64,000 nt of DNA from Heliopora coerulea (lineage: Eukaryota > Cnidaria > Anthozoa > Scleralcyonacea > Helioporidae): positions 379,501-443,500 of the forward strand of contig JASJOG010000191.1 of the NCBI GenBank assembly GCA_030142905.1, in the 5' to 3' direction. Below are positions 55,284 through 64,000 of the stretch, one piece after another. Both the position numbers and the translations under genes were made by a program. Below the pieces are notes generated by a model that ran no database searches, was not told the origin of the DNA, and worked only from the letters and a program-made list of their open reading frames with translations. Position 1 is the first letter of the stretch. Each line of letters begins with the position of its first letter.

Positions 55284-55511
55284 TTAAAATGGCGTGATAT
55301 GCGACAATGCCCAGGCAACCCATAAACACAACTTTGGTGAGATTGTTAAGGACTTTCCGCAATACTCTCCATGGTCACAATACTCCCAAGCCAGGCGAGT
55401 GAACGCTGAATAGAACGTTTCTTTTCCATCACATTCCTTACTTGAGTATAACAAGGTTTCTTTATTGTTATACACACGTGTTTGCGTGTCGAGGTCTGCG
55501 TCTGGTCTCAA
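55284..55511 (-). CDS. Cysteine-containing ORF, unknown
   Basis: This 75-codon frame includes YNNKETLLYSSKECDGKETF and AFTRLAWEYCDHGEYCGKSL, with regularly placed cysteines. It looks more protein-like than most chance frames and could be an exon of a secreted protein. There is no clear acceptor or donor and no family was recognised. Confidence 0.25.
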   Translation of the reverse strand: MRPDADLDTQTRVYNNKETLLYSSKECDGKETFYSAFTRLAWEYCDHGEYCGKSLTISPKLCLWVAWALSHITPF

Positions 55512-55649
55512 AAAATTACCCTTCGCGAATCCGATAAAATTGATTCATCAAAATTTTCGTAAATGTAAAGTTGCGTACGTGAATTGTAGATTTTATTTAC
55601 AATGACAGTGAAAAGACCAACGTAAAGTTAACGCAGATTTGAACTGCAT

Positions 55650-55735
55650 TACCGTATTTACTCGATTAACTGCCCATCCTCCAATAAAAGCCCCTCTCCT
55701 TTCTCAAAATATTGCCCTCCCTTTCATATTTGGTG
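55650..55735. mobile_element. MITE end fragment
   Basis: ACCGTATTTACTCGATTAAC followed by TGCCCATCCTCC is the one visible end of a short element. It resembles the inverted ends at 5787 and 6764. Confidence 0.35.
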
Positions 55736-55834
55736 AAACAAAAGATGACAAACGACTACAAGTTTGAGGAAAATTCAAGCTCACAAATTTGTTTATGCTA
55801 ACAGTTGAGTATATGACAAATATGATTTCGCAAA

Positions 55835-56150
55835 AGTTATAAGCCAACCGTGGCAAATTCAGGGTAAACGTCACGGAGATTTGCATATGTTCAAAGGTAT
55901 TACTGTATGTATCGCCAATTTGAAGTTTCAAAGATCATAAAACTACCACTGCAAATTTGATGCAAAATTTAAGTTGATAAATTTTGGTCAAGACAACCAT
56001 TGCAAATTCGATGCAAATTTGCGTTGAAGGATTTGCAAATGTGCAAACGTATCGGTGTATGTAGAGCAAATTTGATGTGCCAAAGATGACAAAACTACCA
56101 GCGAAAATCTGTTGCAAATTTGGAGGCTAAACTTACAACAAATTTGCTTT
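55835..56150. repeat. Diverged tandem repeat, about 150 bp
   Basis: The phrase CTACCACTGCAAATTTGATG, with its flanks, recurs as CTACCAGCGAAAATCTGTTG about 150 bases on, with GCAAATTTG words between. Confidence 0.5.
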
Positions 56151-56699
56151 CATGTAAAATTCATCCAAATCTGTAATTTTGTCCCGTGTATATATAAGCA
56201 CATAGCGTGACAAACATTTCTTCTTTTCGAATGTATTTCCTCCATCAACCATTTTTATGTTCGTTTTTTGTTAATTCTCCTTCAACACCAGGTTACACTG
56301 CCTTTTTCAGTTTCATATTACGCTACAAAAAATCCTGCAAATTAAAGAAATGAAAAACATAATCTGTAGAGTGTAAAAATGATAGATAGAAAAGGAAATT
56401 GCATGACACGTTATGTAAATAATTTCAAATCACTGTTCTAATGTTTAATATCATTGCTTCGTAGTTATTCATTGGGCAAAGAAGTGAGATATAGTTTGAA
56501 TTAACAGTTTCACTCAGAGGAAATTTATTAGCAAGCATATAATTGCATATATTAATAAGAATAATGGTTTCAGTTTTTTCAACAATCGTGGTTAAAACAC
56601 ATTCAAATTTGGGATGATGACAGGTCAGCATTGAAAGTATTTCTTGACAATATTTTGCATAACCTGACACAATATTTTGCATAACCTGTACTTTTCTCC

Positions 56700-57531
56700 C
56701 TCATGGTAAATGATATTGCCGTTGAGAATCCACGTAAAGAATTATTAATCAAGTTTGCTGATGATATGACTCTCAGTGTGCCTGTACGGTCAAATCATCC
56801 CGACCCATCTCCCAAGGAAGTTGAAAATATTAAGAATTGGTCCAAGGATAATGGTATGGTGTTAAATTTAAGTAAAACATGGGAGATGGTGGTAAAAGGT
56901 AAAACAAAGAAACTGCTTCCTGATCCAATACCATCAATAGAACGGAAAACTTCTTTGAAATTATTGGGAATGAACTTTGATGAAAATCCGTGTAATTGGG
57001 ATGAACAATTTGATTCAATGTTATATAAAGCCAGCTCTCGTTTGTATATTCTGAGAGTATGTAAACATTATGGCTATTCCGTACAAGAGCTTAATATCCT
57101 ATTTGATAGTTTAGTCATGTCTATCTTTTTGTATGGTATTGAGATTTGGGCGAGTGCCTATAAAGATAAGTACATCAGTCGAATTGATAAATTTTGTAGA
57201 AGAGCATTCAGGTTTGGATACACAAGTAAAAACATATCAATTTATGATATTATCAGAGAAAGAGATCAAAAGTTGTGGAACAAAATTAGAGATAATGAAG
57301 TCCATCCTCTTTATGACCTCCTTCCACCGAAGAAGACAAGAGATACTCGAAAGCGAGGTCATAATTTTATATTACCATGCGTTCGAACAGAACGATTCAA
57401 ACGTTCTTTTATAAATAGGAGTCTTTTTAACTTGTTATAGTATGTAAATAATTTAGTTAAAATTTGTTCTGTAAACTCGCACGTCTGTTGCTGGGTATAC
57501 TTTTAATAAAGACTTATGAATGAATGAATGA
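56700..57531 (+). mobile_element. 5'-truncated LINE insertion with TGAA tail
   Basis: The element body is the RT fragment plus a short 3' UTR and a GAATGAATGAATGAA tail. A duplicated phrase AATATTTTGCATAACCTG lies just upstream (56650-56690). It could be a remnant of the target or of an earlier insertion. Confidence 0.75.
56703..57440 (+). CDS. LINE reverse transcriptase C-terminal half
   Basis: This intact 245-codon frame starts inside the RT palm. KFADDMTLSVPV is motif C with both aspartates, then NLSKTWEMVVKGKTKK, the thumb (LYILRVCKHYGYSVQELNIL) and a tail ending INRSLFNLL. It has no N-terminal half, and the ATG is fortuitous. A 3' region with AATAAA follows, then a (TGAA)n tail ending near 57531. 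It is the youngest-looking LINE here because it has no internal stop. Confidence 0.85.
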   Translation: MVNDIAVENPRKELLIKFADDMTLSVPVRSNHPDPSPKEVENIKNWSKDNGMVLNLSKTWEMVVKGKTKKLLPDPIPSIERKTSLKLLGMNFDENPCNWDEQFDSMLYKASSRLYILRVCKHYGYSVQELNILFDSLVMSIFLYGIEIWASAYKDKYISRIDKFCRRAFRFGYTSKNISIYDIIRERDQKLWNKIRDNEVHPLYDLLPPKKTRDTRKRGHNFILPCVRTERFKRSFINRSLFNLL

Positions 57532-58084
57532 AAATGTTTAAACAGCATAAGGAACATTCACTTTTCTGTTGTTATGAAGGCCACAGAATTATTTCTAGAC
57601 ATTGAGCAATGGCTATACCAAAACATAACGGGAACTAAAGAATTTGCAATAAAATGCCACTGTTACAAATACAGATAAAATATACTATCTTGCTTTGGTT
57701 GCTTTTTAAGGTAAAGAGCTTGTCTGAAATGTTAAAAAGATTAAAAAGAAAGGAAAAGAAAAAACATCATAACAAACAACTTTGTGAAAATATGAACTGC
57801 GAGCTGAACCGCTTATTGAAATTCAACGCTTTTCTCTTGCATGGTCAGTACAAAATGCCCAGCTATCGGTTGGTCGAGAAAAACTACTGCACATTTGGAG
57901 TAGGTTTTCAGCATATTTAGTGAACTGATTGAGGCCTCCGCTTTCATCGGATGCTACCTGACACTATTTGTAAACATTCGCAACTGGGTACCCTGTCTCG
58001 TTCTTCTGTGGATGAAAAATCCCTGACTCATTCGACAGCTGCAGTTAAGACCAGTGAAATATCTAAAGGCTGAAAAACTTACGA
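57532..58084. other. Non-coding, no feature seen
   Basis: A lysine-rich open frame at 57654-57920 lacks splice or family support and was left out. Confidence 0.35.
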
Positions 58085-58854
58085 TTAATCCAGGTCCGAG
58101 CGATTGATGGGTCTCACGTCAAAAACTTCCGACTGAGAATCGACCGATTTGACAATTCCAACAACCTTATTTTTGTCATCCACGACAGGAGCACCAACCA
58201 GAAAGTCGTCTTTAAACCAGCCGTTTTTTTTCTTATAGTTATACTCTCCCTCACCTAATTTGACGACCTTGCATTTCTTAGAAAAATACCTCAGCCAAAA
58301 ATTGTTGCACTTTCCGCAATAAGCGCGACGTGAAATCATATAAACCTTTTTACCGTCACTGCCACCACTAAGTTGAAAGAATTCACTTATCTCAGGATCT
58401 TGCACGTCGGTGACTACGTAGTCCACGTCTTTAGTACCATCTTTTAAATCAACTTTTTTAAATCCATCCCCCACAGGCACTAAGCAATGGCACTTTTTAT
58501 CCGGCAACGAAGGCGAAACCAAACGGAACTTGTCTTCATGGTATTTTAGAGCAAAGCATGTTCCTTCTTTTCGCGGCCCTTCCGTTGTCCGAGACAACAT
58601 TGGAAAAACACTTGGCTTCTTTTCGTAGGTTCTAGGTTTTGGGCCTCGCATTAACTGTAAACAAAGTTCGTCACAATCCCCACACTCTAAGATTGAGAAG
58701 AAAGGTGCCAAAGTTAAGTACCTGCTAAATCAGTGACCTATCGCTTAAATAAATTAATGCATTTCTCGCCAATTTTTTGCACAATGTCCTAACTTACTTT
58801 TTTCAATAATTCGTTCATCATTTTCCGGTTGCTTGCAACTGCCACGACCGAAAC
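58085..58854 (-). CDS. Two-exon gene, protease-like C-terminus, function unknown
   Basis: Exon 58854-58798 (FGRGSCKQPENDERIIEK) has donor A|GTAAGT and joins in phase to exon 58686-58085 after the acceptor CTTCTCAATCTTAG. The second exon gives 200 codons to TAA with no lesion: CGDCDELCLQLMRGPKPRTY, paired cysteines (CHCLV; YCGKCNNF), and a C-terminus KDDFLVGAPVVDDKNKVVGI. That last part resembles the strand pair around the active serine of trypsin-like folds (GDSGAPV...GIV), but the serine position holds valine, so it would be inactive if the fold is right. More exons lie to the right on minus and are not found. Confidence 0.6.
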
Positions 58855-60183
58855 CTTTATCAAAAGAAAACAACATATTAATGAAGAAATCAACACGTAT
58901 CAGATTAACTTCGCGTAAAAAGGCCAAAGGCTTAACCCTATGCCCCACGGGGGTCAATATGACCCCCCTATCAACCCGTGGGGAATAGGGTTAAAGGCTC
59001 ATCTTCAGTTTGTTCAACTCCACTCTCCAATCTCGTACGCTTCATGAAATTCTTTTAAAATTAAACAAGATATAGAAAGGACATTGAAAATTTTAAAAGA
59101 TTAAAATTTAGCATCCTCTAGTCTCTCGTGAATTCGGAAGCCTAAAACCAAAAGAATTTGACGATTTCCTACGGGTTTAAGGTTTGTCTTTACTATGAAA
59201 TGAAAAAACCCCTTGCAATTTGAACGAATTTAGATATTGTGATGGAATTCCTAAGATGGAATATTGTACGAATGGATGGATAGAAGGATGGACAGATAAA
59301 CTAATGCAGGTATTGCGGAAATGGAAGGTCAGATAATCGGAAAGAAGGGCGGACTGATGGCTAGCTACATGAACGGAGAAATAAATTAATGTAGATATGT
59401 TTACTCAAATAAGTATATTTGCCTCATTGTGTAAAATCAAGCCTAGTACGAGAAACCTGCTTAACTCTTTGGGACCGTACCAGATGCTTATGATTTTTAT
59501 CCTGCTTAACGCAAACAATTTTACTCTGGTTATCGCCACATCATTTTATTCGTTTTCACTCTCGTCTCAACTTATATATCTGGGGTTAATCAAAACTTTA
59601 TAATCTGACTCGACTAGATTAGATCTACTTGTATGGCTCAACCTTTACAACACTGGTTACAACACTGAATAGAGTAGCATGACTGGCAGTATAATCATTA
59701 GCAGTATTCCAAGAAACAGACCTTTATATGAGGTTTATGAAAGAAGGAAAGAAGAGTTTATCGCATCCCTTGACCTAATTTCAATGTAATGTGCGATAGA
59801 TAAGTGTAGAATGAAAGATGCCTCATGACTATGAGACGGACTTTTAAAACAGACTGAATTTTCTTTTTCCCCCATGTTTTTGATAAGTTTTAAACAATCT
59901 AACAATCAGCAAAGATCTGAGTCGATATGGGATTTCGCACCTTGTTAAAATAAATAAAAAAGTAACAGATAAAATTAGCAAACTTTGAAAAGAAGAGATA
60001 CACCGCGGGGGGGGGGGGGGGGTGTGTGCGAGACAATCGCCTCCCTCCCAACGCTCAATGGAGCTTTTAAGATTTATTTTCCATAAGTAACATATGTCGG
60101 AAAATTATGATCTTCGTGGCCAAAAGCAAACGCTTGAAACAGGTGTTGTGCATATATTTTAATAGCTCTCACCATGTCAGACC
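58855..60183. other. Non-coding; hairpin and poly-G run
   Basis: A 20-bp-arm hairpin lies at 58932-58994 and a long G-run at 60005-60022. No exon of the upstream part of the 58 kb gene was recognised. Confidence 0.45.
58932..58994. repeat. Nested palindrome, 20-bp arms
   Basis: TTAACCCTATGCCCCACGGG (58932-58951) pairs with 58975-58994 at 19 of 20 positions. The loop holds a second palindrome, GGGGGTCAATATGACCCCC. It is small, foldback in structure and GC-rich against AT-rich flanks. Confidence 0.85.
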
Positions 60184-60475
60184 TGGTAACTCAATGGCTA
60201 GAGTCTAGTGGGTAATTTGAAGGTTGCGAGCTGTACACATTTGTGACCTTGGCTCGTCATCTGAGTCTCGGTAGCTCAATGCATGGTCAGAGCGTCTCGC
60301 TAGTCATCAAAAAGTTAAGGATTGTATAAATTTGTAATGTTTGCTCTCCATCTCAGTCTCGGTAGATCAATGGTTAGAGCGTCACACTAGTTATCAAAAA
60401 GTTGCGGGTGGTATACATTTTTAACTTTTAATCTCCGTTTAAGTTTTGTTATTTCAATGGTTTTAGCGTGTCGAC
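60184..60475 (+). repeat. Tandem array of tRNA-like SINE heads
   Basis: Four units start with GGTAGCTCAATGGTTAGAGCG-like A-boxes at about 60184, 60269, 60360 and 60448. Their spacing is 85-91 bases and each is followed by TCATCAAAAAGTTGCGGGT-like B-box regions. The units diverge in order along the array. None folds as a tRNA. Confidence 0.75.
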
Positions 60476-60814
60476 GATCATCAACACGAATGCGCAGGTT
60501 TTATCTGCAAAATATGAACTAACACAAATATCTAAACATAAGTATAAAGTAACTCAAAGACATAGGACATCTGGCACGACTGAGTTGTTTCAGAAGTTTC
60601 TTTGAAACACGTAGTACAAAGTTATAGCAGTCATAACTATACTTGACCTTACTGCTAAGCACTAAGTAGCATAAGAATATCCAAAACGCTAGTCGCAATG
60701 ATATAATGACAAACGCTCCTTGCCATGAGCTACCATGAGTAAATGTATATTAAAAATTGGTTAGAAGAGATGGACTTGTGTATTAAGGTGATTGTTTGTT
60801 AAAGTGATGAATTA

Positions 60815-60909
60815 TGAGTGAGATAGGCTATAAGCTGAAAATTGTCTTGACTTGATGAACTTGTGTGGTCACTTCAACACAATTTTCAGCTTATAACCCA
60901 TCACACTCA
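60815..60909. repeat. Inverted repeat, 31-bp arms
   Basis: The arms 60815-60845 and 60879-60909 match at 28 of 31 positions (core CTATAAGCTGAAAATTGT), with a 33-base loop. Confidence 0.8.
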
Positions 60910-60949
60910 CAATCCTTCTGCTTCTTTTATGTCAGTATTTAATTAACTT

Positions 60950-62880
60950 ATATAAATATCACTTCACAGATGCTTTGTACTTTTACCGATTCACGGCGTG
61001 TTTCATAGATGGTGTTCAAGGGTATTGGTTAAAAAACTTTACATCTCTTCACGGTAAAATGTCAGTTGAACTTAATGATATATTAAATAGCGTGAAACCA
61101 ATACCAACTTGGATGACTTACGGGAGGACTGTGCTATGTTTAAAGGACCCGGACAAAGGGAATGCTGTGGACAGCTTTCGGCCAATATCGTGTCTAGCAC
61201 TTATGTGAAAATTAATGACAGGGATTATAGCTGAGAGTATGTACACATTTATGGACACTGAAAACATACTGCCAGAAGAGCAAAAGGGATGTAGACGGAG
61301 GAGCAGAGGCACTAAGGATCAATTGCTGGTAAATAAGGCAATACTTCGAGAATGTAAGAGGAGACTTAAGAACTTGGCCATGGCGTGGGTGGATTATCGG
61401 CAGGCGTATGACCTTGTGGCCCACAGTTGGATATCGGAGTGCATGAGGATATTTGGAATCGCTGAGAATGTAACCGAATTCATGAAGAGAAGTATGGCAA
61501 CATGGAAAACACAACTAAGCTCTGCAGGGACAGTGCTAGGAGAGGTGAATATAAAAAGAGGAATTTTTCAGGGGAATAGTCTTTCACCTCTTCTTTTCGT
61601 CTTATGCATGATACCGCTTACACTACTGTTAAGAAAAACTGGAATGGGATATGAATGGTATGAGAGAAAGCTGAAAATCAACCATTTGATTTTCATGGAT
61701 GATATCAAGCTGTTTGGCAAGAGTCAGAATCAGATTGATTCATTGGTGAATACAGTGTATCATTTTAGTAGTGATATAGGTATGAAGTTTGGCATTGGGA
61801 AGTGTGGCGTATTGGTGATGCAAAGAGGCAAGGTGATTGCAACTGATGGGATAGAGCTCCTTGATGGACAGGTGATGAAAGGACATAGAAGAGAATGGTA
61901 ACAAATATCTTGGGATTTTGGAGATGGACAAAATTACGGAGGTTGAAATGAAGGAAGCATTTACAACTGAGTATTACAGGGGACTGGAGCTGGTGTTGAA
62001 CTCGAAATTGAATGGCAGGAACAAAATCACTACAATAAACACATGGGCTGTTGCAGTTATACGATATGGAGCGGGTATATTGAAGTGGGCACAGGATGAG
62101 GTCAAAGAATTGGACGGGAAAACCAGGAAGAAAATGACGATATCTGGAGCATTTAATTTGAACGGTGATGTAGATAGACTGTATATACCAAGAAACAAAG
62201 GAGGGAGGGGACTTGGATGCGAGTATTGTATAAGAAATAAGGAAAATGGACTAGGATGGTATATAAAAAACAGTGAAGAACAATTTTTGAATGGAGTGAG
62301 ACAAGTAGGGATAATAGAGACAGAAAACTGCAAGAGTAAAGAAGAATTCAAACAGAACATCAAAGAAGACAAGATTAGAGTATGGAGAGAGAAAAGAATG
62401 CATGGTGAATTTGTGCGGGATATGGAAAAAGAGCAACACAGAGATGGGATTGATAAAGAAGACACATGAGCCTGGATGAAGAAATCTTATTTGAAAATTG
62501 GAACGGAGGCCTTGATCTATGCAGCCCAAAAACAGGCATTGCGCACCAAGTATGTTAAATACAATATTGACCACACAGGAGATTCTCCATTGTACAGATT
62601 GTGTGGTGTAGCAGGGGAAACTGTAACCCAAATAGTTAGTGGATGTACCATTTTGGCACAGATGGAGTACAAGTGGAGGCACGACAATGTTGCACGCATA
62701 GTGTACGATCTGAGAAACCTGAGTCTGAGGCAGCACCAGAGAGTAGAGTATGCTCTGGACGACAGCCAAGAAGGTTCGACTGGTTGAAATAGATACGGAG
62801 GAAAGGGAACGTGGACTTGGTTTCATAAAGAGGGTAGGTGATAGATGGGAACAGGAGTATGGAGAGAGGTTAAAAGATAA
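60950..62880 (+). mobile_element. R2/NeSL-type LINE, decayed
   Basis: Successive frames give [31 protein letters not shown] with a TGA (61206-61208) at a usual tryptophan, then 61215-61901 with [30 protein letters not shown] and [13 protein letters not shown] (catalytic DD kept). A frameshift near 61900 leads to 61918-62469 (IPRNKGGRGL). A second TGA leads to 62476-62787 with the CCHC-like RLCGVAGETVTQIVSGC and RHDNVARIV. The restriction-like endonuclease that should follow is missing. It ends at an (AAT)n tail. Confidence 0.85.
61215..61901 (+). pseudogene. Reverse transcriptase palm of R2/NeSL-type LINE
   Basis: This 228-codon frame holds motifs A to [33 protein letters not shown], and [12 protein letters not shown]. 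It is bounded by a nonsense codon upstream and a frameshift downstream, so no full enzyme can be made. Confidence 0.85.
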
Positions 62881-63534
62881 TAATAATAATACTAATAAAT
62901 AAGATTTATATAGCGCCTTTTCCCTTTAGCCCAAAGGCGCTTTACAATAGTAAAAAAGAAATTGAAAATCAGAAAATGATAATAATAATAATTAAAAAGT
63001 AGAACCAGTCTAAAAATGAAATCAAATGTTAAAAGCTTTCTTAAATAAATAAGTTTTTAACTGGCTTTTAAACATATTAAGAGAGATGTTTGTGTAATTG
63101 CTTAAATTGTCCGGGAGTAAGTTCCATAGTCTAGGAGCTGATGTACTAAACGCCTTATATCCATAACTCCGTAGCTTATAGGTAGTTGGCTCAAGGTAGT
63201 TCTTAGAACAGGATCGAAGTTGTCGCTTGGGTTTGTAAACATTAATCAATTCCTGTAGATAGTAGGGTGCCAGGTTGTTCAAACACTTAAAGGTTAATAA
63301 CAGAATCTTGAATTCAATCCTATATTCTACAGGTAACCAGTGGAGTTCTTGAAGCAAAGGCGTGATGCGTTCATACTTGGATTTTAGGCAGACTAATCTT
63401 GCCGCACAATTTTGGACACTCTGCAATTTCTGTAACAGGTTTTCAGGCGCTCCATAAAGTATAGCGTTACAGAAATCAATCTTAGAAGTAATCAATGCAT
63501 GAACCAATATTTGACTGTCATGGCGGTCGGTCAC
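62879..63534 (-). mobile_element. CR1/L2-type LINE 3' end
   Basis: The open frame 63534-63022 encodes the RT tail (LVHALITSKIDFCNAILYGA; LHWLPVEYRIEFKILLLTFK; FSTSAPRLWNLLP). The 3' region ends in AAGCGCCTTTGGGCTAAAGG, a hairpin-like LINE end, then GGCGCTATATAAATC and an (ATT)n tail at 62879-62905. It is 5'-truncated. Confidence 0.85.
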
Positions 63535-64000
63535 GCGGTGATAAGCTCCCGCTACTCTATTGCTTTGTTGGTTTTGTATATCGTGTTTTCTATTGAGACC
63601 AAAATCTACTCCTCAAAAAATGTACTAAAGACCTTGGGACACCTAGAAACGATAAATGTAACCAGTTATCAGACGAAATATGGATTCCAAATTAAAAGAA
63701 TACAAAGTCAAATACCACGCTGTCGTGGAAAACGATTTCTTCATTGTCGAGTGCGGTACTCAACTGATGAACGGAGCTGGTTTAACATCCAACAACTAGA
63801 ATGTTCTGGAGATATTCACCTCAATCCAGGCCCGATAAAGTTTCCCTGTAAAGAATGTCAGAAGAGTGTTTGGAATAATCAGAATGCGCTGTTATGCTCT
63901 GAATGTGGTTTTTGGACCCATGCAAAGTGCCTCAACATGTCTACATCAGCTTTTAAATATTATCTTGAACGACCAGAAGTTGATTGGACTTGTCCGCTAT
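63520..64000 (+). CDS. CR1-type LINE ORF1 with possible 2A motif and PHD finger (runs off window)
   Basis: The frame is open from ATG 63520 to the window edge (160 codons). Residues 1-27 include a hydrophobic stretch (SIALLVLYIVFSI). Residues 98-105 read DIHLNPGP, close to the 2A ribosome-skipping consensus DxExNPGP, with H where E is usual. A PHD zinc finger follows: C110, C113, C126, C129, H134, C137 and C158, with W156 in place. Such 2A-then-PHD ORF1 proteins are known from CR1/L2-type LINEs. It begins on top of the 5' end of the minus-strand LINE. The true start may be further down. Confidence 0.75.
   Translation, partial: MAVGHAVISSRYSIALLVLYIVFSIETKIYSSKNVLKTLGHLETINVTSYQTKYGFQIKRIQSQIPRCRGKRFLHCRVRYSTDERSWFNIQQLECSGDIHLNPGPIKFPCKECQKSVWNNQNALLCSECGFWTHAKCLNMSTSAFKYYLERPEVDWTCPL

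Noticed and set aside
57654..57920. 88-codon lysine-rich frame
   Set aside because: Low-complexity start, no domain and no splice support.
61974..62826. Long minus-strand serine/leucine-rich frames
   Set aside because: They are the antisense of the plus-strand LINE coding region.

Overview
The window looks like nuclear DNA of an anthozoan cnidarian (stony coral or sea anemone). It is AT-rich, has long introns with GT/AG splice sites, and has no bacterial-style operons. Nearly every recognisable protein belongs to a transposon family common in cnidarians: THAP/DDE (ISL2EU-like), Penelope-like with GIY-YIG nuclease, CR1/L2-type and R2/NeSL-type LINEs, EnSpm/CACTA with DUF4218, Harbinger, hAT, and tRNA-derived SINEs. 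The assignment to a taxon is an inference from these families and was not searched.

Layout. 1-11 kb: repeats only. These are an AT-rich palindrome array, copy A of a 2.6 kb dispersed repeat carrying a 1 kb DNA-transposon insertion, a decayed LINE, and a microsatellite. 11.26-14.27 kb: a two-gene ISL2EU-like DNA transposon with an intact THAP-DDE transposase on + and a convergent SAP-SWIM-YqaJ-type gene on - that lost its nuclease core. 15.4-17.1 kb: Penelope-like fragments. 17.4-22.5 kb: a multi-exon gene (acidic N-terminus, zinc fingers, tyrosine-recombinase domain) broken by a head-to-head Penelope dimer, a Harbinger element with TAA target duplication, and frameshifts.

23-40 kb is the only stretch with host-like genes. 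A decayed ankyrin-repeat gene (-) and a decayed KNL1-like kinetochore gene (+) face away from each other across about 130 bp. Five of the six KNL1-like exon junctions have matching phases; the last (exon 6 to 7) matches only if a weaker donor is used. The gene has a stop codon, a frameshift in an A-run, and changes in both PP1-docking motifs. Its introns are full of repeats, including copy B of the 2.6 kb repeat. Two further + strand exons (43 kb, 51 kb) may or may not belong to it.

40-54 kb: nested transposons. These are an inverted SINE pair around a Harbinger-like element, LINEs on both strands, a hAT element with a perfect 8-bp target duplication, a 54-bp satellite, and a CACTA transposase pseudogene. 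55-64 kb: a LINE 3' end, a two-exon gene of unknown function with a protease-like C-terminus (58.1-58.9 kb), a tandem tRNA-like array, a decayed R2/NeSL-type LINE, a LINE tail on -, and at the right edge an open frame with a possible 2A motif and a PHD finger that runs out of the window.

Most coding sequence here serves transposon mobility. The best-supported whole reading frames are the THAP-DDE transposase, the 58.1-58.9 kb exons and the edge ORF1-like frame. Everything else is partial or broken.
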